Origin: Arcuatula senhousia
Lineage: Eukaryota > Mollusca > Bivalvia > Mytilida > Mytilidae
Direction: 5' to 3'
Length of the DNA: 64,000 nucleotides
NCBI GenBank assembly: GCA_963971305.1
Contig: OZ020306.1
Location: 58,130,686-58,194,685, forward strand
The translations under genes and the position numbers were made by a program. Positions 37,601-47,874 of the stretch are shown here, piece after piece; the stretch's first letter is position 1, and each line of letters starts with the position of its first letter. The notes beneath the pieces were generated by a model, which was not told the origin of the DNA, searched no databases, and saw only the letters and a list, made by a program, of their open reading frames with translations.

Positions 37601-39272
37601 GTAGGTGTTTCTACAGATGATGCCTCGGTTATGGTAGGTTGTAAGAGTGGTGTTGTAACTAGATTTAGGGAAGTCACTTCAGGTCTTTCAGCTACTCACT
37701 GCATTGCAAATAGGTTGGCTTTTGGTTCTGTTTATGCTGCAGACAAGATTCGATATTTTGTAAACTTTCAGGAAGTCCTGAATAGTATGGGGTGAGTGAG
37801 TTGGTGTTTTACGCCCGTGCAACGCTATATAGGTTATTTACAGGCGATGAACATGAAAAGGATGATAAAATGAACATGAAATGATGATGATAAATGAAAT
37901 ATGGGGATGGGGTGGGAAACAATGGACCGGTAAATTTTGAAGAACCACAGGAAAAAGGGGAGAGGTGGGTAGGGGCGGAAAATTTAGCCTATGTGGTGCA
38001 CTACTTGGCGGTCCACAAAGGGTCTTTTACGTGCATGGAGCGTGGCACTCTCCACACACGTTGGCCCACTATGGTCGGCGGTCAGGGTTTCCGTATTATA
38101 GACCTGACAACCCCCGCGGACGAGGGCTACCCTATTCAGCCACCTAGGGTACACACTTGGTCGCTCTGTGGGCTGAGCACTGACCCGACGTCAGAATCCC
38201 AAGACCCTTAGTCGCCTCTTACGACAAGCTAGGCTCTGATGCGGGCCTATTCGCCACCCGGGCCCCGCACGGGACCCTGAATAGTATGTATAAGTATTTT
38301 GCTGTCTCCCCTCGTAACATGTCCAGGCTCCAAGGTATTCAGGCAGTCATTCAGGCTTCCCAGACCCGTCTGCAACAGGTTTTACACTAGGTGGTTAAAT
38401 TTTGAAGGTAGTGTGCAGGCAGTTGTTGACAATTACCCCGCCCTAGTGCGTGTCTTCTTAGAGGATAACTCTGCCAAGGCTCTTGCTATGCATAAGCCTA
38501 TCACCACGTATAAATTCTTATACGTTGCACACCACCTTGCTGATGTTCTTAGGCATTTTGCTATTTTGTGTAAAGCATATCAGAGGTCTGAAATTGACTT
38601 TACAGAGGTGAACCCCTCCTCCTTTTAATGTTAAGGTCTTGCAGGGTCTCAAATCAGGTTCTGGGTGTAACGTTTCTAGGTTTCTGTCCCATGTCCCCTC
38701 TGATCCCACTTTGGATTCGGTTGGTTTGTGTTCTTTTGAGTACAAAGATCACACTATCAGAGATAATGCTCAACAGCGCTCAGAGCTTCTTCAGTTTGCT
38801 CTCAGTTTGTTGACCAGGTTGTTGACAATCTTAGGTCAAGCTTTACTGCTACTGGTGATGCTTCTCTGTAAGGTGCCTTTACCCAGTTGTTTGATCCTTC
38901 CTTTTATTCAGGTAGTGACAGTTCAGCTCTGTCTGACAGTTCTGATTCATATTTAACTTGTGAGTTGATAAAGTTTCAGGCTTATGCCAAGGTTCAGGTT
39001 ACTAGGAATCCCAAGTTGTACGCAGGTGTTAGGGAATGGTTCAGTTAGCTTGTAGGTCCAGTTCTACCTACCCAGCTGTTGCTTATGCTGCTGAGAGACT
39101 TCTTGTAGCCCCTGTCAGCACTGTCGACTGCGAGAGAGGATTTTCCAAGACAGACATCAGGAATAAGCTGAATATAAGTAGACTGGAAGACCTCATGAGA
39201 CTTAGCTTGAATGGTAGTTCAGACTTCGACTTTGACAGTGTATTTGACAAGTGGGCATCTGCTAAGAGCTGA
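37601..39272 (+). pseudogene. hAT-family transposase-like pseudogene, split by a SINE
   Basis: Several consecutive frames belong to one protein related to hAT transposases (ZNF862/KIAA1586-like). First is GVSTDDASVMVGCKSGVVTR with THCIANRLAF, the D...D and H-C-x-A-H/N-R-L part of the catalytic core (37601-37789). After the SINE come YKYFAVSPRNMSRLQGIQAV, RWLNFEGSVQAVVDNYPALV and FLYVAHHLADVLRHFAIL (38281-38628). Last is the C-terminal dimerisation domain, YPAVAYAAERLLVAPVSTVD then CERGFSKTDIRNKLNISRLE (39050-39272). There are at least four frame changes and several stops (for example TAG at about 38387), so it is not functional. No hAT termini or 8-bp duplication were found around it. Confidence 0.85.
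37790..38275 (-). mobile_element. SINE-like retroposon A, copy 3, inside the hAT pseudogene
   Basis: A full-length ~486-bp copy with a gtgagtgag left edge and a 'cccgcacgggac' right edge. A perfect 13-bp target duplication, cctgaatagtatg, lies at 37777-37789 and 38276-38288. The duplicated bases are the transposase codons for LNSM, so removing the SINE and one duplicate restores local sequence continuity. Confidence 0.95.
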
Positions 39273-39506
39273 AGGATTTAAATATAACTCTTTTGTGTTT
39301 TGTTTTTGTATATGTACAATGTTTGTTAAGATACTATTTTTGATATTACATATTATATAATGTTATTAATATTTTTATTGATTGTTCAATGGTGCACCTC
39401 CTCTTTTCAAAACTGTTTGATAAATATTTTTTTGGAAGTTAAATACTTTTGATAGCATTTTGCCCTTTTCTTTTCTTCCTTTTTCATTCACATATAATTA
39501 GTCTAA
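39273..39506. other. AT-rich spacer
   Basis: 3' flank of the hAT pseudogene. AT-rich, with no recognisable feature up to 'gtctaacaagaggctccc', where element C3 begins. Confidence 0.5.
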
Positions 39507-40340
39507 CAAGAGGCTCCCAGGAGCCTTAATCGCTCACCTGGTCTTGATGTCAACCCTATATTTTGTAGAGCTAGATGAGCTGAATATTTAAGCAAGCAAC
39601 AGTTTTTTCTTTATCTACTTTAGTTTTCATTCTATAGGCCAAAAACTCGAAAAACCGTTATTTTAGGGGCCATAACCCCTATGACGGGTTATCTGACAAC
39701 TTCAACCCTATGGAGACTTTTGAAGAGCTTTATGCGCTGAACATTTAAGCAAGCAACAGCTTTTCTCTATCTGCTATAGTTTTCATTCTTAAGGCCAAAA
39801 AACATGAAAAAGGTTATTTTAGGGGCTGTAACCCCTATTAAGGGTCATCTGACAACTTTGATCCTATGGAGACTTTTGTAGAGCTAAATGAGCTGAACAT
39901 TTAAGCAAGCAACAGCTTCTCTCTGTCTGCAATAGTTTTCATTCTATAGGCCAAAAACATGAAAAAGCATTATTTCAGGGGCCGTAACCCCTATAAGGGG
40001 TCATCTGACAACTTCAACCCTATGGAGACTTTTGTAGAGCTTTATGCGCTGAACATTTAAGCAAGCAACAGCTTTTCTCTATCTGCTATAGTTTTCATTC
40101 TAAAGGCCAAAAAAAAACATGAAAAAGGTTATTTTAGGGGCTGTAACCCCTATTAAGGGTCATCTGACAACTTTGATCCTATGGAGACTTTTGTAGAGCT
40201 AAATGAGCTGAACATTTAAGCAAGCAACAGCTTCTCTCTATCTGCAATAGTTTTCATTCAATAGGCCAAAAACATGAAAAAGCATTATTTCAGGGGCCGT
40301 AAGCCCTATAAGGGGTCATCTGACAACTTCAACCCTATGG

Positions 40341-40462
40341 TGAGTGAGTGAGTGAGTTGGTGTTTTACGCCCGTGCAACGCTATATAGGTTATTTACAGG
40401 CGAGTAACATGAAAAGGGTGATAAAATGAACATGAAACGATGATGATAAATGAAATATGGGG
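40341..40462 (-). mobile_element. SINE-like retroposon A, 5'-truncated fragment (copy 4)
   Basis: About 122 bp: tail (gtgagtgag on +) plus the 3' part only, ending at 'gaaatatgggg'. It sits in a family-C core unit ('aaccctatgg' | 'gagactttt'). The head is missing, as with incomplete reverse transcription. A 4-bp atgg may be the target duplication. Confidence 0.8.
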
Positions 40463-40476
40463 CGAGACTTTTAAGG

Positions 40477-40572
40477 AGTGAGTGAGTGAGTTGGTGTTTT
40501 ACGCCCGTGCAACGCTATATAGGTTATTTACAGGCGATGAACATGAAAAGGATGATAAAATGAACATGAAAT
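40477..40572 (-). mobile_element. SINE-like retroposon A, 5'-truncated fragment (copy 5)
   Basis: About 96 bp: tail and 3' end only. 'gagactttt' occurs on both sides (40464-40472 and 40574-40582), compatible with a target duplication. The insertion is only ~14 bp from copy 4, so the same core unit was hit twice. Confidence 0.8.
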
Positions 40573-40740
40573 GGAGACTTTTGTAGAGCTAAATGAGCTG
40601 AACATTTTAGCAAGCAACAGCTTTTCTCTATCTGCAATAGTTTTCTTTTATAGGCCAAAAACATGAAAAAAACATCATTTTAGGGGCCGTAACCCCTATG
40701 TGGGGTCATCTGACAACTTGGACCAAATGGAGACTTTTGT

Positions 40741-41427
40741 AGAACTTTTGATGCTGAAGCAGTAGGATGGCATCAGATTTCATCTATCTCTTATACTTTT
40801 TGATTTACAATCCAAAAACAGTAGTCTGACCCCCCTGGTCTATTTTTAGCAACGGTGGCCATGTTTTTCGACGAATCAAAAATCCCCACATCAGTTCTGT
40901 GGGGGATACCCTAAGGTACCATCAGACCAAATTTGGTTCGAATCTGTTCAGCCGTTTGAGAGGAGAAGAAGTTTGAAGAAAAGTTAACGACGACGGACGA
41001 CGACGACGGACGCCAAGTGATGGCAATAGCTCACATGGCCTTTGGCCAGGTGAGCTAAAAATATAGATTGTTCTTCAAAATTTTATCTTTGTTTTCTTAA
41101 ATCATACTTTTTTCATAGTGCTCAGTAATCAATAGTCTAGATTGAGTATTCATTCATATGGTGCTGTTTGTTGTGTATTATTCTGTTTATTGTATTGATA
41201 TTATTTAACTTTGGAAATAAATAATTAAATAAATCATGGTTTGTTTTATTTCAAAAAGATATCAAACAAGAAAGGCTCCACCTTCGTCGTTATATAGCGA
41301 CAAATTAAAGTGGCTTTTTCAATATCCCTTGTCTTGCATAGTGGTGCTGTGGCGTCACAAAAATTACTCATCGCAGGTTTTCGGCAACTACATGTCATTT
41401 GCCAAGTATGGATTTCTTCTACATCAA
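40741..41427. repeat. Local duplication, copy 1
   Basis: From 'agaacttttgatgctgaagc' through the hairpin end of element C3 and on through ~370 bp of non-element flank to 'ttcttctacatcaa'. The same order recurs at 42086-42760 with few differences, including the loss of ~12 bp from the GACGACGG microsatellite. Confidence 0.9.
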
Positions 41428-41596
41428 CTTCGACCCTATGGAGACTTTGTAGAGCTAAATGAGCTGAACATTTAAGCAAGGAACAGCTTTTCTCTATCTG
41501 CAATAGTTTTCATACTATAGGGCAAAAACATGAAAAAACGCTATTTTTCACCTTTAAGGGGCTGTAACCCCTATAAGGGGTCATCTGACAACTTGG
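41428..41596 (-). repeat. Partial core unit of family C at the duplication junction
   Basis: 'cttcgaccctatggagactt' onward is one ~160-bp core unit abruptly joined to unique sequence ('ctacatcaa'). It is the internal start of the second duplication copy, interrupted by a SINE at 41597. Confidence 0.75.
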
Positions 41597-42085
41597 GTGA
41601 GTGAGTGAGTTGGTGTTTTACGCCCGTGCAACGCTATATAGGTTATTTACAGGCGATGAACATGAAAATGATGATAAAATGAACATGAAATGATGATGAT
41701 AAATGAAATATGGAGATGGGGTGGGAAACAAAGGACCGGTAAATTTTGAAGAACCACAGGAAAAAGGGGAGAAGTGGGTAGGGGCGGAAAATGTAGCCTA
41801 TGTGGTGCACTACTTGGCGGTCCACAAAGGGGTCTTTTACATGCATGAAGCGTGGCACTCTCCACACACGTTGGCCCACTATGGTCGGCGGTCAGGGTTT
41901 CCGTATTATAGACCTGACAACCCCCGCGGACGAGGGCTACCCTATTCAGCCACCTAGGGTACACACTTGGTCGCTCTGTGGGCTGAGCACTGACCCGACG
42001 TCAGAATCCCAAGACCCTTAGTCGCCTCTTACGACAAGCTAGGCTCTGCTGCGGGCCTATTCGCCACCCGGGCCCCGCACGGGAC
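41597..42085 (-). mobile_element. SINE-like retroposon A, copy 6 (full length)
   Basis: Full length, ~489 bp, same ends as copies 1-3. Unlike those, its flanks ('gacaacttgg' and 'agaacttttg') share only about 5 bp (aactt). Compared with copy 1 of the duplication, ~20 bp of host sequence are missing at the insertion point, so this insertion came with a small target deletion or a recombination. It is absent from duplication copy 1 and therefore probably inserted after the duplication. Confidence 0.85.
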
Positions 42086-42760
42086 AGAACTTTTGATGCT
42101 GAAGCAGTAGGGTGGCATCATATTTCATCTATCTCTTATACTTTTTTGATTTACAATCCAAAAACAGTAGTCTGACCCCCCTGGTCTACTTTTAGCAACG
42201 GCGGCCATGTTTTTCGACGAATCAAAAATCCCCACATCAGTTCTGTGGGGGATACCCTAAGGTACCATCAGACCAAATTTGGTTCGAATCTGTTCAGCCG
42301 TTTGAGAGGAGAAGAAGTTTGAAGAAAAGTTAACGACGACGGACGCCAAGTGATGGCAATAGCTCACATGGCCTTTGGCCAGGTGAGCTAAAAATATAGA
42401 TTGTTCTTCAAAATTTTATCTTTGTTTTCTTAAATCATACTTTTTTCATAGTGCTCAGTAATCAATAGTCTAGATTGAGTATTCATTCATATGGTGCTGT
42501 TTGTTGTGTATTATTCTGTTTATTGTATTGATATTATTTAACTTTGGAAATAAATAATTAAATAAATCATGGTTTGTTTTATTTCAAAAAGATATCTAAC
42601 AAGAAAGGCTCCACCTTCGTCGTTATATAGCGACAAATTAGAGTGACTTTTTCAATATCCCTCGTCTTGCATAGTGGTGCTGTGGCGTCACAAAAATTAC
42701 TCATCGCAGGTTTTCGGCAACTATATGTCATTTGCCATGTATGGATTTCTTCTACATCAA
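42086..42760. repeat. Local duplication, copy 2
   Basis: Second copy of 40741-41427, containing a second family-C hairpin (42361-42389) and the same 370-bp flank. Two short frames on the minus strand of the flank are conserved between copies only because the DNA is duplicated. Confidence 0.9.
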
Positions 42761-43400
42761 GCATTTTTGTTTGTTACCCTTCTGCTTCTTGTTTACCGAA
42801 CATCTTAACACTACCGTGTAAAAGAAATATATCACTGTTTTCCAGGAAATTTCTTGTGATTGTCCATTTATCTACTCTTATAAATGTCCTATTGTCTCGA
42901 GCAATTTTATACCAGAAACTCATTTTCATTCGGTTGACCAACTTTCATAAGACACATGCAACATATGTCTTCCATACATAGTTAGCCATGCATTACTATT
43001 CGTCCTAAAAAAATCAGTTAATTAGACCAATTAGACACATGAATATTAAACAGAAATATGTTGTTTTCTTATAAAATGACCTTCAGCTCATGGTAATATT
43101 TCTTATGCATTGTTATTATAGGCATGTTCCTGATACATTCTATAAAGTTCTGGTAGACCAGTGACCTGTAATTTTTAAATATAAACCGATATACACTTTC
43201 CTTTCCTTTAAATGCCGCTACAGCAAAACTTCCCCAGCTTTTTGAAAAGCTAAAACTTGTTTTCTATTTTGTCCCAAGCCCCTTTGTAAATTTGCCAACA
43301 CTGGCGAACCGTTGTCTATGAACTCGGTGCTAAGGAGTCAGCAGTTCCTGCCTCCATTTACATTTACAATACCCGTTTTACAACATTAGAAAATCCACCG
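42761..43400. other. Spacer, no gene recognised
   Basis: Unique, AT-rich sequence. A + frame ending at 42981 spans the duplication boundary and is therefore unlikely to be a gene. Confidence 0.45.
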
Positions 43401-43948
43401 TCTTGAACTTCATAATAAAGTTCAGGATAAAGGGACCTCAAAAATTTATATTTTCACAAGTCTTCTAAATTCCGCAAAATGTCGGGAATTTTCAACTGAT
43501 ATTGACGTCTTATGGATTTAATTGCGCCCGTTCCGTTTTGAGTTATGGGACCGCATTGTAGCTCCGCCAAAGCAAAGATTACAAAGGGGCTACATTATAT
43601 TATCGTAGCCTAATCAAAGGTGACAAAGGAGCATAGCTACCATTACTCGAAATGAAGCAAAACGAAATTCTTTCTCCAACTTAATCAAAACTTCAAGATG
43701 GTTCGAAATAACTCCGCTGCAATTTTGTAGCTCCTTTGATATATCATTGATTCGGCGGAGCTACAGGTCCCATTTCCCGTATGTTTTTATGATTAGACTT
43801 CACAAGACTTTAAATGGATTAAAATAGTCAGGTAAACATTAAAATGCACTAGCTTCCGTTAGTTTAATATATTTTAAAAACTTCCGAAAATATAAGTTTA
43901 TTGTCAGTTTTTCTATGTTGATCCTGAACTTTACTATGAAGTTCAAGA
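43401..43948. mobile_element. Long terminal inverted repeat element (~548 bp)
   Basis: The left end 43401-43428 ('tcttgaacttcataataaag'...) and the right end 43921-43948 (...'tttactatgaagttcaaga') are 28-bp inverted repeats with one mismatch. A second, inner inverted pair lies at about 43558 ('tgtagctccgcc') and 43751 ('ggcggagctaca'). This nested palindromy is typical of a non-autonomous foldback or MITE-like DNA transposon. No clear target duplication was seen, so the superfamily is open. Confidence 0.7.
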
Positions 43949-44027
43949 TCAAAATTAAATAAAAAAATAAAAACTTGACATTGTAGGTAATTAAGGTAAA
44001 ATTACCAATCCACCATTAAAGTAACAT

Positions 44028-44522
44028 TCAAATAACTCTTCCATAGGCAAGTTCTCTATTCTCAGGAAGATTTGAAACTTTGTCTTTCCATGGCCAAGAT
44101 ACTTGGTAGCGTCCATCTTCAAATCTCAAAGTCCCTTTGAAGTTCTGAACACAGCTGTCAACTGCTGTATGTGGACATAACTCCATGGCAGTCAAAGATT
44201 TGCTAATTTGCCTCTGATTTGTACCATTGTCTTGCTGTGATCGTCCAGCCAAGATCCATCCAACTTTGGAACTCAGTAGGTATAATCCCCTCTCTACTTC
44301 GATCTTGTTCGGCAGTAGTATGTCCAAATAGTAGTCATTCACCAACAAAATATCAATGGTCGAAGTCTCTAATTCTTTGGGCAGGGTATCAGCTAACTGT
44401 ACTTCTTTCAACAGGAACTTAACGTTCTGTCTGGTATCAGTATTTATTGGTCTTCGCTGCATGGGACTGGTGATCTTTGGCACCACATTAGCATCTATTG
44501 TCATGAAACTGTCGTCCTTCAA
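44028..44522 (-). pseudogene. BEL/Pao protease C-terminal and linker region
   Basis: 164 codons. It includes LETSTIDILLVNDYYLDILL, then LYLLSSKVGWILAGR (the DUF1758-type peptidase C-terminal lobe) and the linker to RT: FEDGRYQVSWPWKDK, LPENRELAYGR. The ATG at 44522 is internal to the ancestral polyprotein, so it is not a real start. The ORF stops just after AYGRVI, at the truncation point of the element. Confidence 0.85.
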
Positions 44523-44595
44523 CTTCAGATTTAATGTTACTCTTGGTGTTCTTATAATTCTGGACTTCTGTGCTCCAAACGTCGCTACGTTGACT

Positions 44596-44835
44596 TCATC
44601 TGTTGTCTTCCTTTGTAGCTTCAGCTTCTTTGCCAGACTCTCCCTCCGTTACATAAGTGCGTTGTGAACCTGAGTCAATGAGCAATCTAATCATCGCTGT
44701 TGCTTTTCTACCAGTATCTGTTACCATGCAATGCGCTGTCTGCATGAGGACGATATCTCCAGATGACAGCAAATTTTTGTCTGCTACAATTTCATCAGGA
44801 CGTCCGTCTGCAAATTCATTCCCCAGTTGCGACAT
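44596..44835 (-). pseudogene. BEL/Pao aspartic protease fragment
   Basis: It contains IRLLIDSGSQRTYVTE, where DSG followed by S-x-R-T-Y-V is the retroviral-type protease active site. The usual DTG is DSG in BEL/Pao peptidases. The upstream LLSSGDIVLMQTAHCMVTD strand is also typical. The frame ends prematurely: a one-base change near 44640 moves the continuation (LAKKLKLQRKTTDEVNVATF) into another frame. Confidence 0.85.
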
Positions 44836-45287
44836 TTCTGAACTGACGGGGGGGGGGGGGGAACTTCTTTGGACAAAGACTGCGGTGATCGATGGTTCTT
44901 CGTCTGATCACAATAAAAGCAAGCCATTTCAATTCTACACTGTCTTCTTTGATGTCCTGGTTTCAGGCAAATATGACAACTGCCACCAGGGCATTTCTTT
45001 CTATCTTCTACTGTCTTGACCTTTGTGCATTCATCACTCCAGTGGTTCCCTTCACAGTATCTGCATATGCATGCATTTTTGTCTCTTGGAGCTCTCTGTG
45101 ATGATGGCGATGCTGCAAGTAAAGCCTCCGCTGATGACCCCTGTCTTATTGAAGTACCATGTTGAAATCTTTTCGCTTGCTGACATGATGACTGCTGTCT
45201 GTCTTCAACACTTCTGTGCTCTTTAGACTGTGTTTCTGCAGCCTCTCTTGCAGTTACGTAGCTGTTCAGGAGCTCTCTCAGCTTCAC
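44784..45287 (-). pseudogene. BEL/Pao zinc-knuckle segment (nucleocapsid part)
   Basis: The frame is shifted relative to the gag piece near 45260-45287. It holds two Cys/His knuckles: CRYCEGNHWSDEC (C-x2-C-x3-H-x4-C, one residue short of the usual spacing) and CHICLKPGHQRRQC (canonical C-x2-C-x4-H-x4-C), followed by a partial third, CFYCDQTKNH. These bind nucleic acid in the retroelement core particle. The frame then runs into a proline stretch coded by the homopolymer at 44848-44861, beyond which the original frame is lost. Confidence 0.85.
44848..44861 (+). repeat. G14 homopolymer in the retrotransposon
   Basis: Fourteen consecutive G on + (C on the coding strand). It coincides with the change of frame between zinc-knuckle and protease pieces, so the frame break could be replication slippage or a sequencing length error. 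Confidence 0.9.
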
Positions 45288-45942
45288 AACTGTCCATTTT
45301 TCTCTGCTGCCTTTCTGTAATTCTAGGTAGCTTTGATGTTATCATTGAAATAAAAACTTCTTGGTTGGTGTCCTGGTGCAAAGCTTCCAAACATCTCAGG
45401 TGAGATTCCAGTTCATTGTACAGTTTTCTTAGGCTTGTTGTCTGGTTTGAGGCTGTACAAGTGTTGATCAGACCCATGTAATGTTTGTTGATGATAGTCT
45501 GTGATTCTCCAAATCTTTCCTTCAAAGTGTCTACAGCTACATCGTAATTGTCATTTGACAGGGCTAGTCCTTATATCGCTGTCTTGGCCTCTCCATACAA
45601 CTTTGTCTTTAAGTAGTTAAACTTGTCAATCTTTGACAGTCTCGTATTTCTGTGTACAGCAGTTTCGAAAGAGTCCCAGAATTCTGACCATTTTAGCTTG
45701 TCGCCGCCATAATTTACTAAGTCCAACTTGGGTAGACTCACACTACATTCTCTCTGTTCTCTTTGTCGCTGTTCAGCATCTATCTGTAACCGTTGAAACC
45801 GAATCACCTGTTCTTGCAGCTGTGTCTGTGTGTTGATTAACTGTTCCATCTGTGCACTAGTAGTTGTTGTCTCTGCATTTGTTGTCCCTGGTTTTCTTTC
45901 TTTTAAAATTTCCTCTAGCAGCGTCAGTTCTGCGATCTGCAT
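45223..45942 (-). pseudogene. BEL/Pao gag-like region with in-frame stop
   Basis: Two frame-compatible pieces, 45571-45942 and 45223-45525, are separated only by a TAA at 45571-45573. The first has a coiled-coil Gln-rich N-terminal part (EQLINTQTQLQEQVIRFQRL), then LPKLDLVNYGGDKLKWSEFW and DSFETAVHRNTRLSKIDKFN, matching the DUF1759-type gag domain of BEL/Pao elements. The second continues with LKERFGESQTIINKHYMGLI. The ATG at 45942 is the first in frame. The true start is uncertain because the upstream region carries unrelated repeats. Confidence 0.82.
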
Positions 45943-45945
45943 TGT

Positions 45946-46335
45946 CGCTTCTTCTATCAGACTGAATTGTCATCGTTAGGCGTCAGTCGTCCGTCGTTAA
46001 CTTTTTTTATTCAAATTACATGTTTGACATGTGCCCATGAAACAAGAATACATAATAAATATTTCATTTTTAAACATGATTCTAAAACGAGTCGCGCTAG
46101 GGAAACATGTTGTGGATTAACCTTTAAGACAGCGTGCGCAGAATTTGACCAATTCAAAGAACGAGATTTTCTTTGTTCATAAGATTAGAGTTGAAATCAC
46201 TTGTTCCACTTTTTCGCTCCTCAATAAATATCATAGTTTGGGATTTATTTTCCTTCCCTAATAAGGCTAGTCATTAGAAATTCAACGAATGCCATATTAA
46301 AAGGGACAAAAAAGCACAGACGTCGTACCACCGTT
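45946..46335. repeat. Spacer with a core-repeat remnant and a 44-bp dispersed repeat
   Basis: 45970-46003 ('tcatcgttaggcgtcagtcg', 'ccgtcgttaact') resembles the 5' microsatellite zone of family C-prime at 51155. Directly after it, 46008-46051 is a 44-bp sequence found exactly again at 49677-49720. The rest shows nothing recognisable. Confidence 0.6.
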
Positions 46336-46349
46336 CAAAGCGTCAACCA

Positions 46350-46824
46350 GTTAGTTAGTTAGTTATTGCTTTACTCCCAAGCAGCGCGATTTCGGCTATA
46401 TCCGGGAGATGAACATGAAAGTGGTGATACAATGAACATGAATGATGATGAAGTGGAGGAAATGGGGACAAAAGGCCAATCGGGTAGGAGAGTTTTGACT
46501 GCCACTGGAAAAAGGAGTGATGGGTAGGGACGGGAAATTTAGCCTCCTGCATGGGGATCCTACGGGTCCTACTCTTACCGAGACCTGCAGCAGGGTTCTT
46601 TAACATGCGAGGAACGTGACATTTTTCCCCAACACGGTGCACTACTATGGTTTGCGGTCAGGTTTTCCGCATTATCGCCGGACGACCCCGCATCTCTCGA
46701 TGTCAGGGCTGCCCCATTCAACCACCTGGGGCACACATCCCAGTCGCTTTGTGGGCAAAGCGGCCTGACCCCGATGTCCGGTTTCTAAGCGCTCTTTAGT
46801 GGACTTTTACCGACAAGCTTAGCG
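46350..46824 (-). mobile_element. SINE-like retroposon B, copy 1 (5'-truncated)
   Basis: Second subfamily: the tail is (TAAC)n, seen as ttagttagttagttattgc on + at the left edge. The body reads 'ctttactcccaagcagcgcg', and the head region includes 'ttagtggacttttaccgaca'. It ends at 'agcttagcg', lacking the 'cccgtgcgggg' start. A perfect 14-bp target duplication, caaagcgtcaacca, lies at 46336-46349 and 46825-46838. Parts of the body parallel family A ('aggtggttgaatggggcag'), so the two are related. Confidence 0.93.
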
Positions 46825-46838
46825 CAAAGCGTCAACCA

Positions 46839-47370
46839 AGTTTAATGAAAATTACGGTTTAAAAAATTGTCGGAAACATTACAATTAAGAAGCTTTTATC
46901 AAATTAAAGTGCAGATTCTGTAGAATATTTTAGATAAGTCTTTTTAATATCATTATACACAGAAAAACAGGGGCGTTTTGAGAAAATTGAAAAGACGTAA
47001 TTTTCGTGCTATAGATGCGTAACAAAATCAACCAAACATTTTGGTATATCTTGGTGTATCTTTTAAAAAAAAGTTGAGTTATACATGCCATATTTTATAA
47101 ACAGATACTTGTCGACAAACTAAAAATGTATTGGCTGAGTTAAATCATAATAAAGCGCAATTTCGTTATTATCGCCATTTTTGCTCTTGAAAAAAGGATG
47201 TAGACGCTGCGAAAAGTGACCCACAAAAATATTTCGATAAGCGATTTTATCTAAATAACATTAAAATAACGATAATAGTTATGATCTTAAAACAGCATTT
47301 AGATATTTATATTGATACTTAGATCTGTCTGTCAGTACATCTGTCATCAGGACGCTGGGTCCCTTCACTG
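46839..47370. other. AT-rich spacer, nothing recognised
   Basis: No ORF of note, no repeat shared within the window. Confidence 0.5.
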
Positions 47371-47384
47371 CTACTCGTGCCAGG

Positions 47385-47874
47385 GTGAGTGAGTGAGTGA
47401 GTTGGTGTTTTACGCCCGTGCAACGCTATATAGGTTATTTACAGGCGATGAACATGAAAGGGATGATAAAATGAACATGAAATGATGATGATAAATGAAA
47501 TATGGGGTGGGGTGAGAAACAAAGGACCGGTAAATTTTGAAGAACCACAGAAAAAGGGGAGAGGTGGGTAGGGGCGGAAAATTTAGCCTATGTGGTGCAC
47601 TACTGGGCGGTCCACAAAGGGGTCTTTTACGTGCATGAAGCGTGGCACTCTCCACACACGTTGGCCCACTATGGTCGGCGGTCAGGGTTTCCGTATTATA
47701 GACCTGACAACCCCCGCGGACGAGGGCTACCCTATTCAGCCACCTAGGGTACACACTTGGTCGCTCTGTGGGCTAAGCACTGACCCGATGTCAGAATCCC
47801 AAGACCCTTAGTCGCCTCTTACGACAAGCTAGGCTCTGCTGCGGGCCTATTCGCCACCCGGGCCCCGCACGGGA
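47385..47874 (-). mobile_element. SINE-like retroposon A, copy 7 (full length)
   Basis: Full length with a perfect 14-bp target duplication, ctactcgtgccagg, at 47371-47384 and 47875-47888. It interrupts the decayed minus-strand frame that follows, so it inserted into an older element or gene remnant. Confidence 0.95.

Larger units (their letters stand above)
39507..41056 (-). mobile_element. Core-repeat hairpin element, family C, copy 3 (minus)
   Basis: Read on the minus strand, it starts with the hairpin 'agctcacctggcc' ttt 'ggccatgtgagct' (41028-41056, one mismatch). It continues with a (CGTCGTCGT)-type microsatellite, 'gttaacttttcttc', the conserved 'tgaacagattcgaacc' block and about six ~160-bp core units ('tagctctacaaaagtctcca'). 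It ends with 'caggtgagcgattaaggctc', a GGCTCCTGGGAGCC-type palindrome, and 'ctcttg' at about 39508. Two 5'-truncated SINE A fragments are inserted in a core unit. No coding capacity. Confidence 0.85.
44025..45945 (-). mobile_element. Truncated BEL/Pao-type LTR retrotransposon, gag-protease region
   Basis: On the minus strand, in order: a gag-like domain, two zinc knuckles, an aspartic protease with a DSG active-site triplet, and the linker preceding reverse transcriptase. RT, RNase H and integrase are absent: homology stops at about 44025 and is followed by AT-rich DNA. No LTRs were seen. The order and the block 'YQVSWPWKDK' followed by LPENRELAYGR are characteristic of the BEL/Pao group. The reading frame is broken by one in-frame stop and at least three frameshifts, so this is a dead fragment. 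Confidence 0.88.

Noticed and set aside
41236..42981. Frames on both strands of the 370-bp flank that appear twice
   Set aside because: Their recurrence is due to the local DNA duplication. They differ between copies by frame-neutral and frame-changing substitutions alike and match no family I know.
44219..45226. Plus-strand frames opposite the gag-protease region
   Set aside because: They are antisense shadows; the minus strand carries the zinc knuckles and protease motif.
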